DNA of 42,872 nt, from the NCBI GenBank assembly GCA_964581885.1, contig CAZOPS010000001.1:1-42872 (forward strand), written 5' to 3'. A model generated the notes under the pieces. It did not search any database and had not been told where the DNA came from. It saw only the letters and a program-made list of their open reading frames with translations. Made by a program: the position numbers and the translations under genes. The stretch comes from JAYEID01 sp964581885 (lineage in GTDB: Bacteria; Patescibacteriota; WWE3; JAUXAW01; JAYEID01). Below, piece after piece: positions 31,381 to 38,772 of the stretch (the stretch's first letter is position 1; each line of letters opens with the position of its first letter).

Positions 31381-32378
31381 TTTTTTAATTTTACAACCCG
31401 CCAAAAAGCACTGTAAGCGAGATTGAAAGAATGATAAATTGCAGGGTTGAAAATAAGGTCGTAGGAATTAATAAATTCAACTAGTGTTCCTCCAAATCCA
31501 AGCTTGAATCGGGTGAATCCCCACCACTCGTCTTTTTTATCATCTGTAGCACCCCACATATCAAATAATTTGCAACCAAGGCTTTGGCCTAATTTAACTC
31601 CTGCCCACATTGCACGAGATGAGTGCTGGCAATTACGATGTTTGTCACTTGACCCACCATAGGGGTAATAGAGTACTTTTTTGTGGTTAAAAAACATGAG
31701 CGCGGTAAGGGGGGTAGGATCGTTCTTGTAGTAAGCAATTAGTATATGTGCCTTATTTTTTGGGGCTAAATGTTCCCAGAGAGTTCTGTAGTAATTGTTG
31801 TTGTGGATGAGGAAACCTTGTCTTTGTGCTGTGTCTTTTTGGAGTTTTAGAAATTTTTCTAGTCCTCGGGAATTAGATTCCTCCTTGACATAAATTCCCT
31901 TCCTTTTTGCGTAGCGGATGTTATATCGTGTCTTGGATTTCATATTCATTAGTAAAGTTTCCTTGTTATGCTCTAAGTTGAGGAATATTGTTTGTTTGGC
32001 AAAAGTATTTCGTGGTGACTTTTTACAATTTTTTTTGAAGATTTGTTCGGGTTCCTTTGCTTCTGTGACCAGCTCCCAGTCTTTTTTATATCGGTGGTAT
32101 CTCTCTACTACGTTGGGGCAGTCAAAGCGGATTGCTGCACAGTTATTTTTGCGCCCTGTGCGCTCAAGTTCTTTCCAGTTGATTGTTTTAGGGTCTACTT
32201 TTGGTGCATAACCGATGTTATAAGGAAGGATAGGTATTTTATGGAGAGTGAATTGTATACCTTCCGCTTGCACTGCTTTCGTTCCCATTGCTGTTTTGAA
32301 GTTTCCCCATTCTTTGGATTGAACAATGTGTTGGGGGGGATTTTTTGGCGGCACAAAATTGTAATTGTCTTTATCCAT
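31365..32378 (-). CDS. FemAB-like peptidyltransferase family protein
   Basis: This 337-residue paralogue of the gene behind it has KSKTRYNIRYAKRKG, an acceptor-site-like segment TALMFFNHKKVLYYPYGGSS, and the C-terminal FDMWGATDDKKDEWWGFTRFKLGFGG that marks FemABX enzymes. It is the first gene of the pair and overlaps the next one. Two tandem genes suggest successive additions in a cross-bridge, as in femA/femB of staphylococci; this is inference from gene order. Codon use here is T/G-rich on the plus strand, consistent with replication-strand bias. Confidence 0.88.
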   Translation of the reverse strand: MDKDNYNFVPPKNPPQHIVQSKEWGNFKTAMGTKAVQAEGIQFTLHKIPILPYNIGYAPKVDPKTINWKELERTGRKNNCAAIRFDCPNVVERYHRYKKDWELVTEAKEPEQIFKKNCKKSPRNTFAKQTIFLNLEHNKETLLMNMKSKTRYNIRYAKRKGIYVKEESNSRGLEKFLKLQKDTAQRQGFLIHNNNYYRTLWEHLAPKNKAHILIAYYKNDPTPLTALMFFNHKKVLYYPYGGSSDKHRNCQHSSRAMWAGVKLGQSLGCKLFDMWGATDDKKDEWWGFTRFKLGFGGTLVEFINSYDLIFNPAIYHSFNLAYSAFWRVVKLKKWLLR

Positions 32379-32503
32379 AGATGTAGTTTAGCAAAGAATA
32401 CGCGGGAGTTTTAGAGCTTTTATTACCGAATAGCGCACAAGGATTTTCCAACCCTGGGTTGGGTTGACGCTGTTTTTACAGCTTATTGTGCGTTTGGTTG
32501 GTA

Positions 32504-32546
32504 GTTGTGCGGTAATAAATCTGAAAATATGCGGGAATAATAAAAC
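32504..32546. repeat. dispersed intergenic repeat, copy 3
   Basis: GTGCGGTAATAAAT, CTGAAAATA, TGCGGGAATAATA. This is the same pattern as copies 1 and 2, here beside short hairpins (CCAACCC/GGGTTGG near 32450) and a CCGCCAGCTGGCGG palindrome. Confidence 0.6.
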
Positions 32547-32555
32547 GCTACCCGT

Positions 32556-32571
32556 TCCGCCAGCTGGCGGA
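32556..32571. repeat. palindromic repeat, intergenic, perfect
   Basis: TCCGCCAGCTGGCGGA is a perfect 16-bp palindrome of the same family as those in valS and the helicase gene. It lies 10 bp after copy 3 of the dispersed intergenic repeat. Confidence 0.8.
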
Positions 32572-32621
32572 CCGTAGATCGTAAATCGGAGTGAAGATTG
32601 GTAAATGATAAATGTCAAATG

Positions 32622-33389
32622 TCACGTGGTCGTGCGCTGTATGTTTTTGTGGAGGTTAATCCATTCAGTTATCGTTAGTTCTTGGGGCCGGGAGCGGGGG
32701 TTGATGTTTACTTCTTCTAACTTGCTTTTGTCAAAAATATTGCGGAGCATTTTGCGGGGGTGTTTAAAACCCTTGTGTAGAAAGGTGCTCCAAACCTTCG
32801 GTTTAGCAGGGATTTGGCGGGGTTCCCACTCTAGATTAATAATAGCACCGTCCACTTCCGGAACAGGAGAGAACGCTGTCTTGGGGACGGTTTTAATGCA
32901 GTGCGTAGTTGTAAAACTTTGGACAAAAATAGAGAGGTAATTTGCTTGTGGAGGGGTGGCAGTTATTTTTTTTGCAACTTCTTTTTGAATTAGGAGTGTA
33001 GCCAGTTTCCATCTGTTTTCGTAGATTAGTTTGTGAATGAGTGGGGAAGTAATTTGAAAAGGTATAGAGCCAATTATTTTAATAGTTTCTAGCTTATTAC
33101 TGGTATCTGATAAATCTGAAAAGTTTATTTTTAATATATCCCTGTTTTTTATTTCGACATTTTTGTATTGCTTAAGTTTCTTTTCGAGAACAGGAATAAG
33201 ATCGCGATCAAATTCTACAGCAATAACTGTTTTTGCGGTCCTTGCTAGCTCCTTGGTTAGAACTCCTGTGCCCGCACCAATTTCAATGATCGTATCTTCT
33301 TCTGACACATCTGCAGTTTGAATTATTTTCTGAACTACATCTTTGTTTGTTAGGAAATTTTGGCCCAGCTCCCTTTTGGCTTTCAACAT
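32622..33389 (-). CDS. rsmA: 16S rRNA (adenine1518-N6/adenine1519-N6)-dimethyltransferase
   Basis: This 255-residue protein has the KsgA/RsmA signatures QNFLTNKDVV, SAM-binding EIGAGTGVLTKELA (GAGTG at 38-42), the acidic VIAVEFDRDLI, and a C-terminal helical domain. It dimethylates two adenines near the 3' end of 16S rRNA as a late 30S maturation check. The catalytic motif IV, normally N-(L/I)-P-(Y/F), reads GSIPFQITSP (residues 107-116), so Ser replaces the Asn that contacts the target adenine. It stands alone on the minus strand, divergent from the epimerase-fusion gene. Confidence 0.92.
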   Translation of the reverse strand: MLKAKRELGQNFLTNKDVVQKIIQTADVSEEDTIIEIGAGTGVLTKELARTAKTVIAVEFDRDLIPVLEKKLKQYKNVEIKNRDILKINFSDLSDTSNKLETIKIIGSIPFQITSPLIHKLIYENRWKLATLLIQKEVAKKITATPPQANYLSIFVQSFTTTHCIKTVPKTAFSPVPEVDGAIINLEWEPRQIPAKPKVWSTFLHKGFKHPRKMLRNIFDKSKLEEVNINPRSRPQELTITEWINLHKNIQRTTT

Positions 33390-33435
33390 TGCTTAGATAG
33401 TAGCATAAAGTCTGGGTCTAAGTAGTATTCCCTTC

Positions 33436-33464
33436 TTGCTCCTGCTTTGTAGCTAGCGTATACT
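33436..33464 (+). promoter_or_regulatory. promoter giving a nearly leaderless transcript
   Basis: TTGCTC (33436-33441), a 17-bp spacer and TATACT (33459-33464) place the start near 33471, only about 7-8 nt before the ATG at 33479. No Shine-Dalgarno sequence is seen. Confidence 0.6.
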
Positions 33465-33478
33465 AAAAATACTGCCCT

Positions 33479-35164
33479 ATGGACAGAAAAAAGCTTCGAA
33501 AAATTGGCAAGCTTCACCCCCGCGCATTAATTGCTGGCGGTGCTGGTTACGTAGGTACGCACCTATCTAAGGTGTTGCTGGATGCTGGTTTTGAAGTTTG
33601 GGTGTTAGATGATTTCTCTTCGGGAAAAAGTGAGGCTTTTAGTAATCTTTGTTCCAATGAGAAGTTTCGTTTTTGGACAGCAGATATAAATAAGAGCTTT
33701 CCCGAGGAAGTGGGGGAAAATTCTCTTGATTTTATCTTTCATTTTGCGCGTTTGGAAATTCGTAGTGGTAAGTCTTCACAACCTCTTTCTACTTTAATTA
33801 CCAATGCAACGGGAACTAAAAATTTGTTGGATCTTGCAAGGAGAAAGGGTGCCCGGTTTCTCTTAGGTAGTTCTATTGGAGTTGGTCACTCTTTACTTGA
33901 GGAAGGAAGTTCTAAACCATTGTTGGAAGCAAAAAGGTTTGCCGAGGCTTTGGTGGGAGAGTATCGGGAGGAGTTTGGCGTTAATGCTCGTGTAGTTAGG
34001 TTGGCAGAGGTTTATGGTCCTGGTATGGACCTTTCTTCTTCGGGAAGTTTGGGGCGTATGATAGAAGAGCTGTTGGAAAGTCAAGAAATTACGGTGTATG
34101 GTGAGGGCTTGCAGAAGGAATATTACATCCACATTGATGATGCTGTGAACGGTGTTTGTTCTGCTATGTTTTCGCCGGGAAGAGATCAATGGCGGCTTGC
34201 GGTAGCACCTGAGGAACCAACTACAACTTTGGAGCTTGCCTATAAAGTTCGAGATGTATCCGCCTTGAGGATAAAGATTGAGTTTACTAAAGCCCCAGAA
34301 CCCTATGCTTTGACACTGAAAAGTCCTGGATTGGAGAATAGTAAACCGCCTTCCTGGGAAATGCAGCGGGGTTTGGGTGAGGGAATTAGAGAAACTATAG
34401 AGCACTTTCGCAAGGTAAAGGGTTCCAGAGAACGCGCATTTTTGGCGAAGAAAAGTGAGGGGGAAGAGGAAGTTCCTAAGTCTCGCAAGCACCAAAGGTT
34501 AAAAGGACCTGGGGTTGGCTTTTTGGGGCGTATTTGGTCTTGGTTCCCGGGGCGTGGCGTGGGGTTCGCGGTAGCGTTTGCGACTTTGTGTATAGTTTTT
34601 GCAATCCCTCTTGGTCAGTTTTTGCTGTGGAAATGTAAAGCGGAAAGACAAATTTCTCGTGCAAACACATCTTTTAACAGTATTGAGTTAGACAACGCTT
34701 TACAAGCTTCGTTTAATGCTCAAAAAAGTCTAGAAGTTTCGGAGAGTGGTTTGAGGCGAGTGTCTTGGGTTTTTAATTTGGTAGGAAAGAAAGCTTCTTA
34801 TGAGAACAAGAGTCAGTACTTGCGTACTTTGCGATACCTGTCTCAATACATTCATTATACTGCTGAGGCTTTCTTTCCAGTTAAAGGAGCCCTTGATACA
34901 CAACATATTCCGTCTTCTGCAGCTAACTACAGCGGGGCCAAGGCTGCTCTAATTCGAGCAAAGCAGATGATTTTTATGGTAGAAGCAGAGCTGGCCAATT
35001 CTTCTAAAGAAGGTGTCACGTCCCCTTTGGGAACTGCGTGGGACCAATATATTGTTCAAGCTAAGAATCGTTTAGGATTGATTCGCCAATTTTTGGAGGA
35101 GCCCGCATCGTTTTCGCTTCCCAATCTCCGCCAAGAATTGGTGCAGTACGGGTGGGTTTTGTGA
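33479..35164 (+). CDS. degenerate NAD-dependent epimerase domain fused to a membrane DUF4012-like segment
   Basis: Residues 1-300 form an extended SDR domain with nucleotide motif GGAGYVGTH (20-28), SSIGVGH, LAEVYGPGMD and TVYGEGLQKEYYIHIDDAV. The catalytic Tyr-x-x-x-Lys is replaced: Leu occupies the Tyr position (148), while the Lys (152) remains. A basic linker leads to a transmembrane helix (about 360-384). The following helical region of about 175 residues (AERQISRANTSFNSIELDNA) resembles the N-terminal part of DUF4012 cell-surface proteins; the rest of DUF4012 is absent. The protein may bind NAD without epimerase activity. It probably starts a plus-strand operon with the zinc-ribbon ORF and rplY. 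Confidence 0.8.
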   Translation: MDRKKLRKIGKLHPRALIAGGAGYVGTHLSKVLLDAGFEVWVLDDFSSGKSEAFSNLCSNEKFRFWTADINKSFPEEVGENSLDFIFHFARLEIRSGKSSQPLSTLITNATGTKNLLDLARRKGARFLLGSSIGVGHSLLEEGSSKPLLEAKRFAEALVGEYREEFGVNARVVRLAEVYGPGMDLSSSGSLGRMIEELLESQEITVYGEGLQKEYYIHIDDAVNGVCSAMFSPGRDQWRLAVAPEEPTTTLELAYKVRDVSALRIKIEFTKAPEPYALTLKSPGLENSKPPSWEMQRGLGEGIRETIEHFRKVKGSRERAFLAKKSEGEEEVPKSRKHQRLKGPGVGFLGRIWSWFPGRGVGFAVAFATLCIVFAIPLGQFLLWKCKAERQISRANTSFNSIELDNALQASFNAQKSLEVSESGLRRVSWVFNLVGKKASYENKSQYLRTLRYLSQYIHYTAEAFFPVKGALDTQHIPSSAANYSGAKAALIRAKQMIFMVEAELANSSKEGVTSPLGTAWDQYIVQAKNRLGLIRQFLEEPASFSLPNLRQELVQYGWVL

Positions 35165-35212
35165 TATTTCCTTTGACGCTGGGGTTTTGTTCTGTTAGAA
35201 TACGGGTACTGA

Positions 35213-35626
35213 ATGAATCAGGAGATTCTGTCCCGGTTTTTAAGCAATACTCATTGTTACCAGTGTGGTCTTCCGTTGGAAGATGCGGAAGTAACCTTTT
35301 TGTTCAGAGCTTCCGTGGCAAGTATTGTCCACATTCGTTGTAAAAATTGTGGAGCGGAAACCTTGGCAACTTTAAGTGTTAGCGGCCACCAGGTTACAGA
35401 TGTTCGAACCGATCTTACTTCCTCGGAGTTAAAAAGGTTTTTTGTCTCTGAGCCTGTTTCGGTAGATGATGTATTGGACATTTATGATTTGAGTCAAAAG
35501 GGAAGCGTATGGCAACTTTTAGAGCAAAAAAGAGAGAAACTCTCGGAAAAAAAGTCAAAAAGCTCCGCAGAGAAGGATACATTCCTGCGGTCCTCGTTGA
35601 ACGAGGAAAAACTTCCATCCCATTAG
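35213..35626 (+). CDS. zinc-ribbon protein, 3' end overlapping rplY
   Basis: This 137-residue frame has a zinc ribbon with CYQCG (near 15) and CKNCG (near 44). A short conserved-looking domain follows, ending DVLDIYDLSQ. The last 39 codons overlap the first codons of rplY in another frame (118 bp). The tail (KREKLSEKKSKSSAEKD) is basic and low in information, so only about 95 residues may matter. The start at 35213 follows the epimerase-fusion gene by about 50 bp. The gene is probably co-transcribed with it and with rplY. Confidence 0.7.
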   Translation: MNQEILSRFLSNTHCYQCGLPLEDAEVTFLFRASVASIVHIRCKNCGAETLATLSVSGHQVTDVRTDLTSSELKRFFVSEPVSVDDVLDIYDLSQKGSVWQLLEQKREKLSEKKSKSSAEKDTFLRSSLNEEKLPSH

Positions 35627-36252
35627 CTTTAGATTATTACCATTTCCTCAATACCTATCAGGAAGCCAGGGATAGCTCTGTAGTGGATTTAGAAGTTGAT
35701 TCGGAGCAGGTTAAAGTTATTGTTTCGGAAATTCAGCTGGATCCTTTAAGTGGTAGGCCGCTTCATGTCAATTTCCGTAAGATTCACGAGGGGGAGGAGA
35801 TGGCAACTACAGTTCCGGTCCGATTTGAAGGTAAATTACCAATTGTGGAGCGCGGAGACGGGTTGCTCTTGACCCTTCTTGATGAATTGGAGGTGGAGGC
35901 CCTACCTAAACATCTTCCCTCAGAAGTTTCTGTAGATGTTTCTAGCTTGGGGCAAGTCGGAGACTCTATAGCTATTAAAGATTTACCTTTGGATCTTGAT
36001 AAGGTTACTGTTTTGGGGCACGAGCCAAGTGACCTAGTGGTAAAGATTGAAGAGCCGGAGATGGAAGAGGTTGAGGAGTATGAGGAGGAAGTACTTTTTG
36101 GGTTTGAGGAAGAATTAGAGGAAGAGGAGGAGGAAGTGAAAGAGGAGGGAGTGGCGGAAGGGGTTGAGGATATGGCGGAAGAGGAGGGTACTAAACCTGG
36201 CGAGGAAGAGCCTAAGGAGGGCAAGGAGCCTCCTAAACAGGAGCAGGAGTAA
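35509..36252 (+). CDS. rplY: 50S ribosomal protein L25 (Ctc family) with acidic tail
   Basis: This 247-residue L25/TL5 protein has the N-terminal 5S rRNA-binding domain (RAKKRETLGKKVKKLRREG, IPAVLVERG) and the beta C-terminal domain (LPKHLPSEVSVDVSSLGQVG, LPLDLDKVTVLGHEPSD). A Glu-rich tail of about 60 residues follows. The start ATG has GGGAA as binding site 3-8 bases upstream. It is longer than the short form of E. coli (94 aa). The first 118 bp overlap the zinc-ribbon ORF. The acidic tail resembles other acidic linkers in this window and is likely disordered. Confidence 0.93.
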   Translation: MATFRAKKRETLGKKVKKLRREGYIPAVLVERGKTSIPLALDYYHFLNTYQEARDSSVVDLEVDSEQVKVIVSEIQLDPLSGRPLHVNFRKIHEGEEMATTVPVRFEGKLPIVERGDGLLLTLLDELEVEALPKHLPSEVSVDVSSLGQVGDSIAIKDLPLDLDKVTVLGHEPSDLVVKIEEPEMEEVEEYEEEVLFGFEEELEEEEEEVKEEGVAEGVEDMAEEEGTKPGEEEPKEGKEPPKQEQE

Positions 36253-36282
36253 CCCTGATTACTGAATACTGGTCACTAACTT

Positions 36283-37041
36283 ATGTGGAATACTATTCTT
36301 GTTGAACCAATTTTAAACTTACTAATGCTTTTTTATAAAGTATTGTTTTCTAACTTGGGTCTAGCTATTTTGGGACTTACCGTATTTATTAGATTAATGC
36401 TTTTCCCCCTAACCTTACCAGCTTTGCGAATGTCAAAAAAACAAAAGGAATTGAAGCCGGAGTTAGATAAACTTAAGAAACGGTTTAGAGATAATAAGGA
36501 TAAGTTAGCGCAGAAGCAATTGGAACTAATGCGAGAGCACGGGGTTAATCCCGCTTTGGGTTGCTTGCCTCAGATTGTCCAAATAGTGGTGCTTATAGCT
36601 TTGTACCAGGTTTTTAGGCAAGCCCTGCAGGCTAATGGTCAAGGCATTTCTGCGTTGAATAGTATGCTTTATTTTGATTTTTTGAAAATTCCTGTGGGTG
36701 GCAGTATAAATGTTGAGTTTCTGTATTTGGACTTGACACAACCGGATCCTTATTATGTATTGCCCATCTTGGCTGGACTTACACAAGCGGCGCTCGCTTT
36801 GGTTGGTAGGAGATTGCAGGGACAGGACTCTTCTGATGAAAAGCAGGAAAAAGAAAGTGTGGAAGAAGACACAGGTGGTATGGAAAGCATGATGCAGGAT
36901 ATGCAGTGGCAGATGGGCTTAATTTTCCCCTTGATGACTGTGTTTATCGGTGTTAGACTCCAGAGTGGTTTGGTGCTTTATTGGGTGGCAAGTGTTTTGC
37001 TATCGTTAGTGCAGCAATGGTGGGTTCTTTCCCGGGAATAA
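36283..37041 (+). CDS. yidC: membrane protein insertase YidC/Oxa1
   Basis: This 252-residue protein is of the Gram-positive/CPR short type without a large periplasmic domain. The core helix carries the conserved Arg in VFIRLMLFPLTL. A cytoplasmic hairpin rich in Lys follows (KQKELKPELDKLKKRF), then NPALGCLPQIVQIVVLIALYQ, and late helices with FIGVRLQSGLVLYWV. It inserts single- and multi-span proteins, with YidD (19802) and the RNA-binding Jag (next gene) as usual partners. It lies 12 bp upstream of jag. The charged loop DEKQEKESVEED between helices is long. Confidence 0.95.
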   Translation: MWNTILVEPILNLLMLFYKVLFSNLGLAILGLTVFIRLMLFPLTLPALRMSKKQKELKPELDKLKKRFRDNKDKLAQKQLELMREHGVNPALGCLPQIVQIVVLIALYQVFRQALQANGQGISALNSMLYFDFLKIPVGGSINVEFLYLDLTQPDPYYVLPILAGLTQAALALVGRRLQGQDSSDEKQEKESVEEDTGGMESMMQDMQWQMGLIFPLMTVFIGVRLQSGLVLYWVASVLLSLVQQWWVLSRE

Positions 37042-37053
37042 TTATTCTACATT

Positions 37054-37533
37054 ATGGAAGCAATAGAAATTATTGAAAAATTTAGCTACGAAATGTTAGA
37101 GCAGTTGGGAGTTTCTTATGAAGATGTTGAAGTAGTTGCAGAGGAGGACTCTTTTCGTGTTAATATTAGTTGTGACGAGGATAGCGGAATTTTAATTGGA
37201 TATCATGGCCAGAGTCTGGAAGCTTTTCAAAAAATATTGTCCTTGCTTGTGTATCGTACTTTGGGCGAGTGGCAGAAAATCTTGGTTGATGTTGAGGAGT
37301 ACCGTGCTGACCGGGAAAATAAGCTTCGAGAGTTGGCGGAGAGTGCAGCAAATAGGGCCCGGTTTTTAAGGGAGCCTGTGACACTTTCTCCAATGAATTC
37401 CTATGAGCGCCGAATTGTACACACAGCGGTAGGAGAATTGGAAGATGTTTGGACAGAAAGTACAGGGGAAGGTAGGGATAGGAGAGTTGTTATATATCCT
37501 GGCGATACAGGTGAAAATGACAGTGAGGTCTAA
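37054..37533 (+). CDS. jag: KH and R3H domain RNA-binding protein (Jag/KhpB)
   Basis: This 159-residue protein has a type II KH domain (RVNISCDEDSGILIGYHGQS, with the GxxG-like GYHG) and a C-terminal R3H domain (MNSYERRIVHTAV). The N-terminal Jag domain of longer homologues is absent. KhpB proteins bind RNA and influence cell division and envelope growth in several bacteria. The gene normally follows yidC, as it does here. Confidence 0.92.
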   Translation: MEAIEIIEKFSYEMLEQLGVSYEDVEVVAEEDSFRVNISCDEDSGILIGYHGQSLEAFQKILSLLVYRTLGEWQKILVDVEEYRADRENKLRELAESAANRARFLREPVTLSPMNSYERRIVHTAVGELEDVWTESTGEGRDRRVVIYPGDTGENDSEV

Positions 37534-37632
37534 TTTATTACTTGTTTGTGTGGTCTAATTTTCAATTTTCAATAACCAATTTTCAAACGAGGTCATTGGA
37601 AATTTAGAATTTAAAATTTAAAATTCATTTAT

Positions 37633-38742
37633 ATGAAAATCTCTTGTTTACAAGAAACCTTAAGTGAAGGGCTTTCCACAGTTACCCGTGTGGTTTCAAC
37701 TACAGGGAGTTTACCTGTTCTTTCCAACGTCTTATTGGAAACAGAGGAGGGACGGCTTAAACTTCAGGCTACCGATTTGGAAACGGGAGTAACCACCTGG
37801 GTGGGAGCGGATATAGAAGAGGAAGGTGCAATTACAGTTCCTGCTAAAGTTTTTTCAAGATTAGTTTCCGACTTATCTCCGGGAGAAATATCTTTGAAAA
37901 CCAAGAAACAAAACCTCTTTCTGGAAGCGGAGGGAGTAGAGTCTAGGTTTAACGGTCTTTCTGCAGATGAGTTTCCAGAAATTCCTGAATTTACGGAAGA
38001 GGGATTTGAGTTGAAAGCTTCGGAGATAGCTGAGGGAATTGATGAGGTTATTTTTGCAGCAGCAAAGGACGAGGGCCGCCCTGTTCTTACAGGGATTCTT
38101 TTTCGAAGCAACGGTAAAGAGCTTGTTATGGTCGCTGTAGATGGTTTTCGTTTAGCAGAAAAAAAATTGACTTTTGAAAAAGAATTACCAAAGATGGATT
38201 TCATCATTCCGGCTAGAACACTGCGTGAGGTTTCTCTGCTTTTGGGTGGTGAGGATCAGACAGTAAAGATGGCTCAAGTTGAAGAGGAAAATCAAATTCT
38301 TTTCCAAGTTGGGGATGTTCGGTTTTCCTCACGGTTATTGGAGGGCAATTTTCCAAACTACCGGGAAGTTGTTCCTGACAATTTTAGTGTAAGTATAGAA
38401 ACAGATAGAGCTGAATTTTTGAAAGCGGTACGCTTAGCATCACTCTTTGCCGAGGGCGGTTCTAACGTAGTGCGCTTAAATATCTCACCTAGTGACAATA
38501 TTCTATCTGTTTCTGCAAATACTCAGGAAATTGGCAGTAATAAGGTGGAAGTTCCTGTTCAGGGTGAGGGTGAGGATGCCAAAATTGCCTTTAACGCTAA
38601 GTATCTAACAGATTGTCTTTCTGCTCTTTCTTCAGACAAAGTTATTTTTGAAATGATTGAAAGTTTGAAACCTGGGGCTATTCGACCTAAGGATGGAGAA
38701 GACTATTTGCACGTAATTATGCCTGTGCGGGTACAGGAATAA
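37633..38742 (+). CDS. dnaN: DNA polymerase III beta subunit (sliding clamp)
   Basis: This 369-residue protein has the three-domain clamp architecture, with TTGSLPVLSNVLLETEEGRL near 24, ISLKTKKQNLFLEAEG, the LTGILFRSNGKELVMVAVDG joint and a C-terminal end DYLHVIMPVRVQE. The clamp tethers polymerase III and other repair enzymes to DNA. It is not beside dnaA (about 16 kb away). Its gene lies after yidC-jag with a 100-bp AT-rich spacer that shows no clear promoter. It converges with the VirB4 gene across 30 bp. Confidence 0.96.
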   Translation: MKISCLQETLSEGLSTVTRVVSTTGSLPVLSNVLLETEEGRLKLQATDLETGVTTWVGADIEEEGAITVPAKVFSRLVSDLSPGEISLKTKKQNLFLEAEGVESRFNGLSADEFPEIPEFTEEGFELKASEIAEGIDEVIFAAAKDEGRPVLTGILFRSNGKELVMVAVDGFRLAEKKLTFEKELPKMDFIIPARTLREVSLLLGGEDQTVKMAQVEEENQILFQVGDVRFSSRLLEGNFPNYREVVPDNFSVSIETDRAEFLKAVRLASLFAEGGSNVVRLNISPSDNILSVSANTQEIGSNKVEVPVQGEGEDAKIAFNAKYLTDCLSALSSDKVIFEMIESLKPGAIRPKDGEDYLHVIMPVRVQE

Positions 38743-38772
38743 GCCAGTTAGGCAGCTGAGTATTTTTATCTG

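Noticed and set aside
35784..36224. Minus-strand Ser-rich ORF opposite rplY
   Set aside because: It is the antisense reading of the Glu-rich L25 tail (GAG/GAA gives CTC/TTC on the other strand), a composition shadow.
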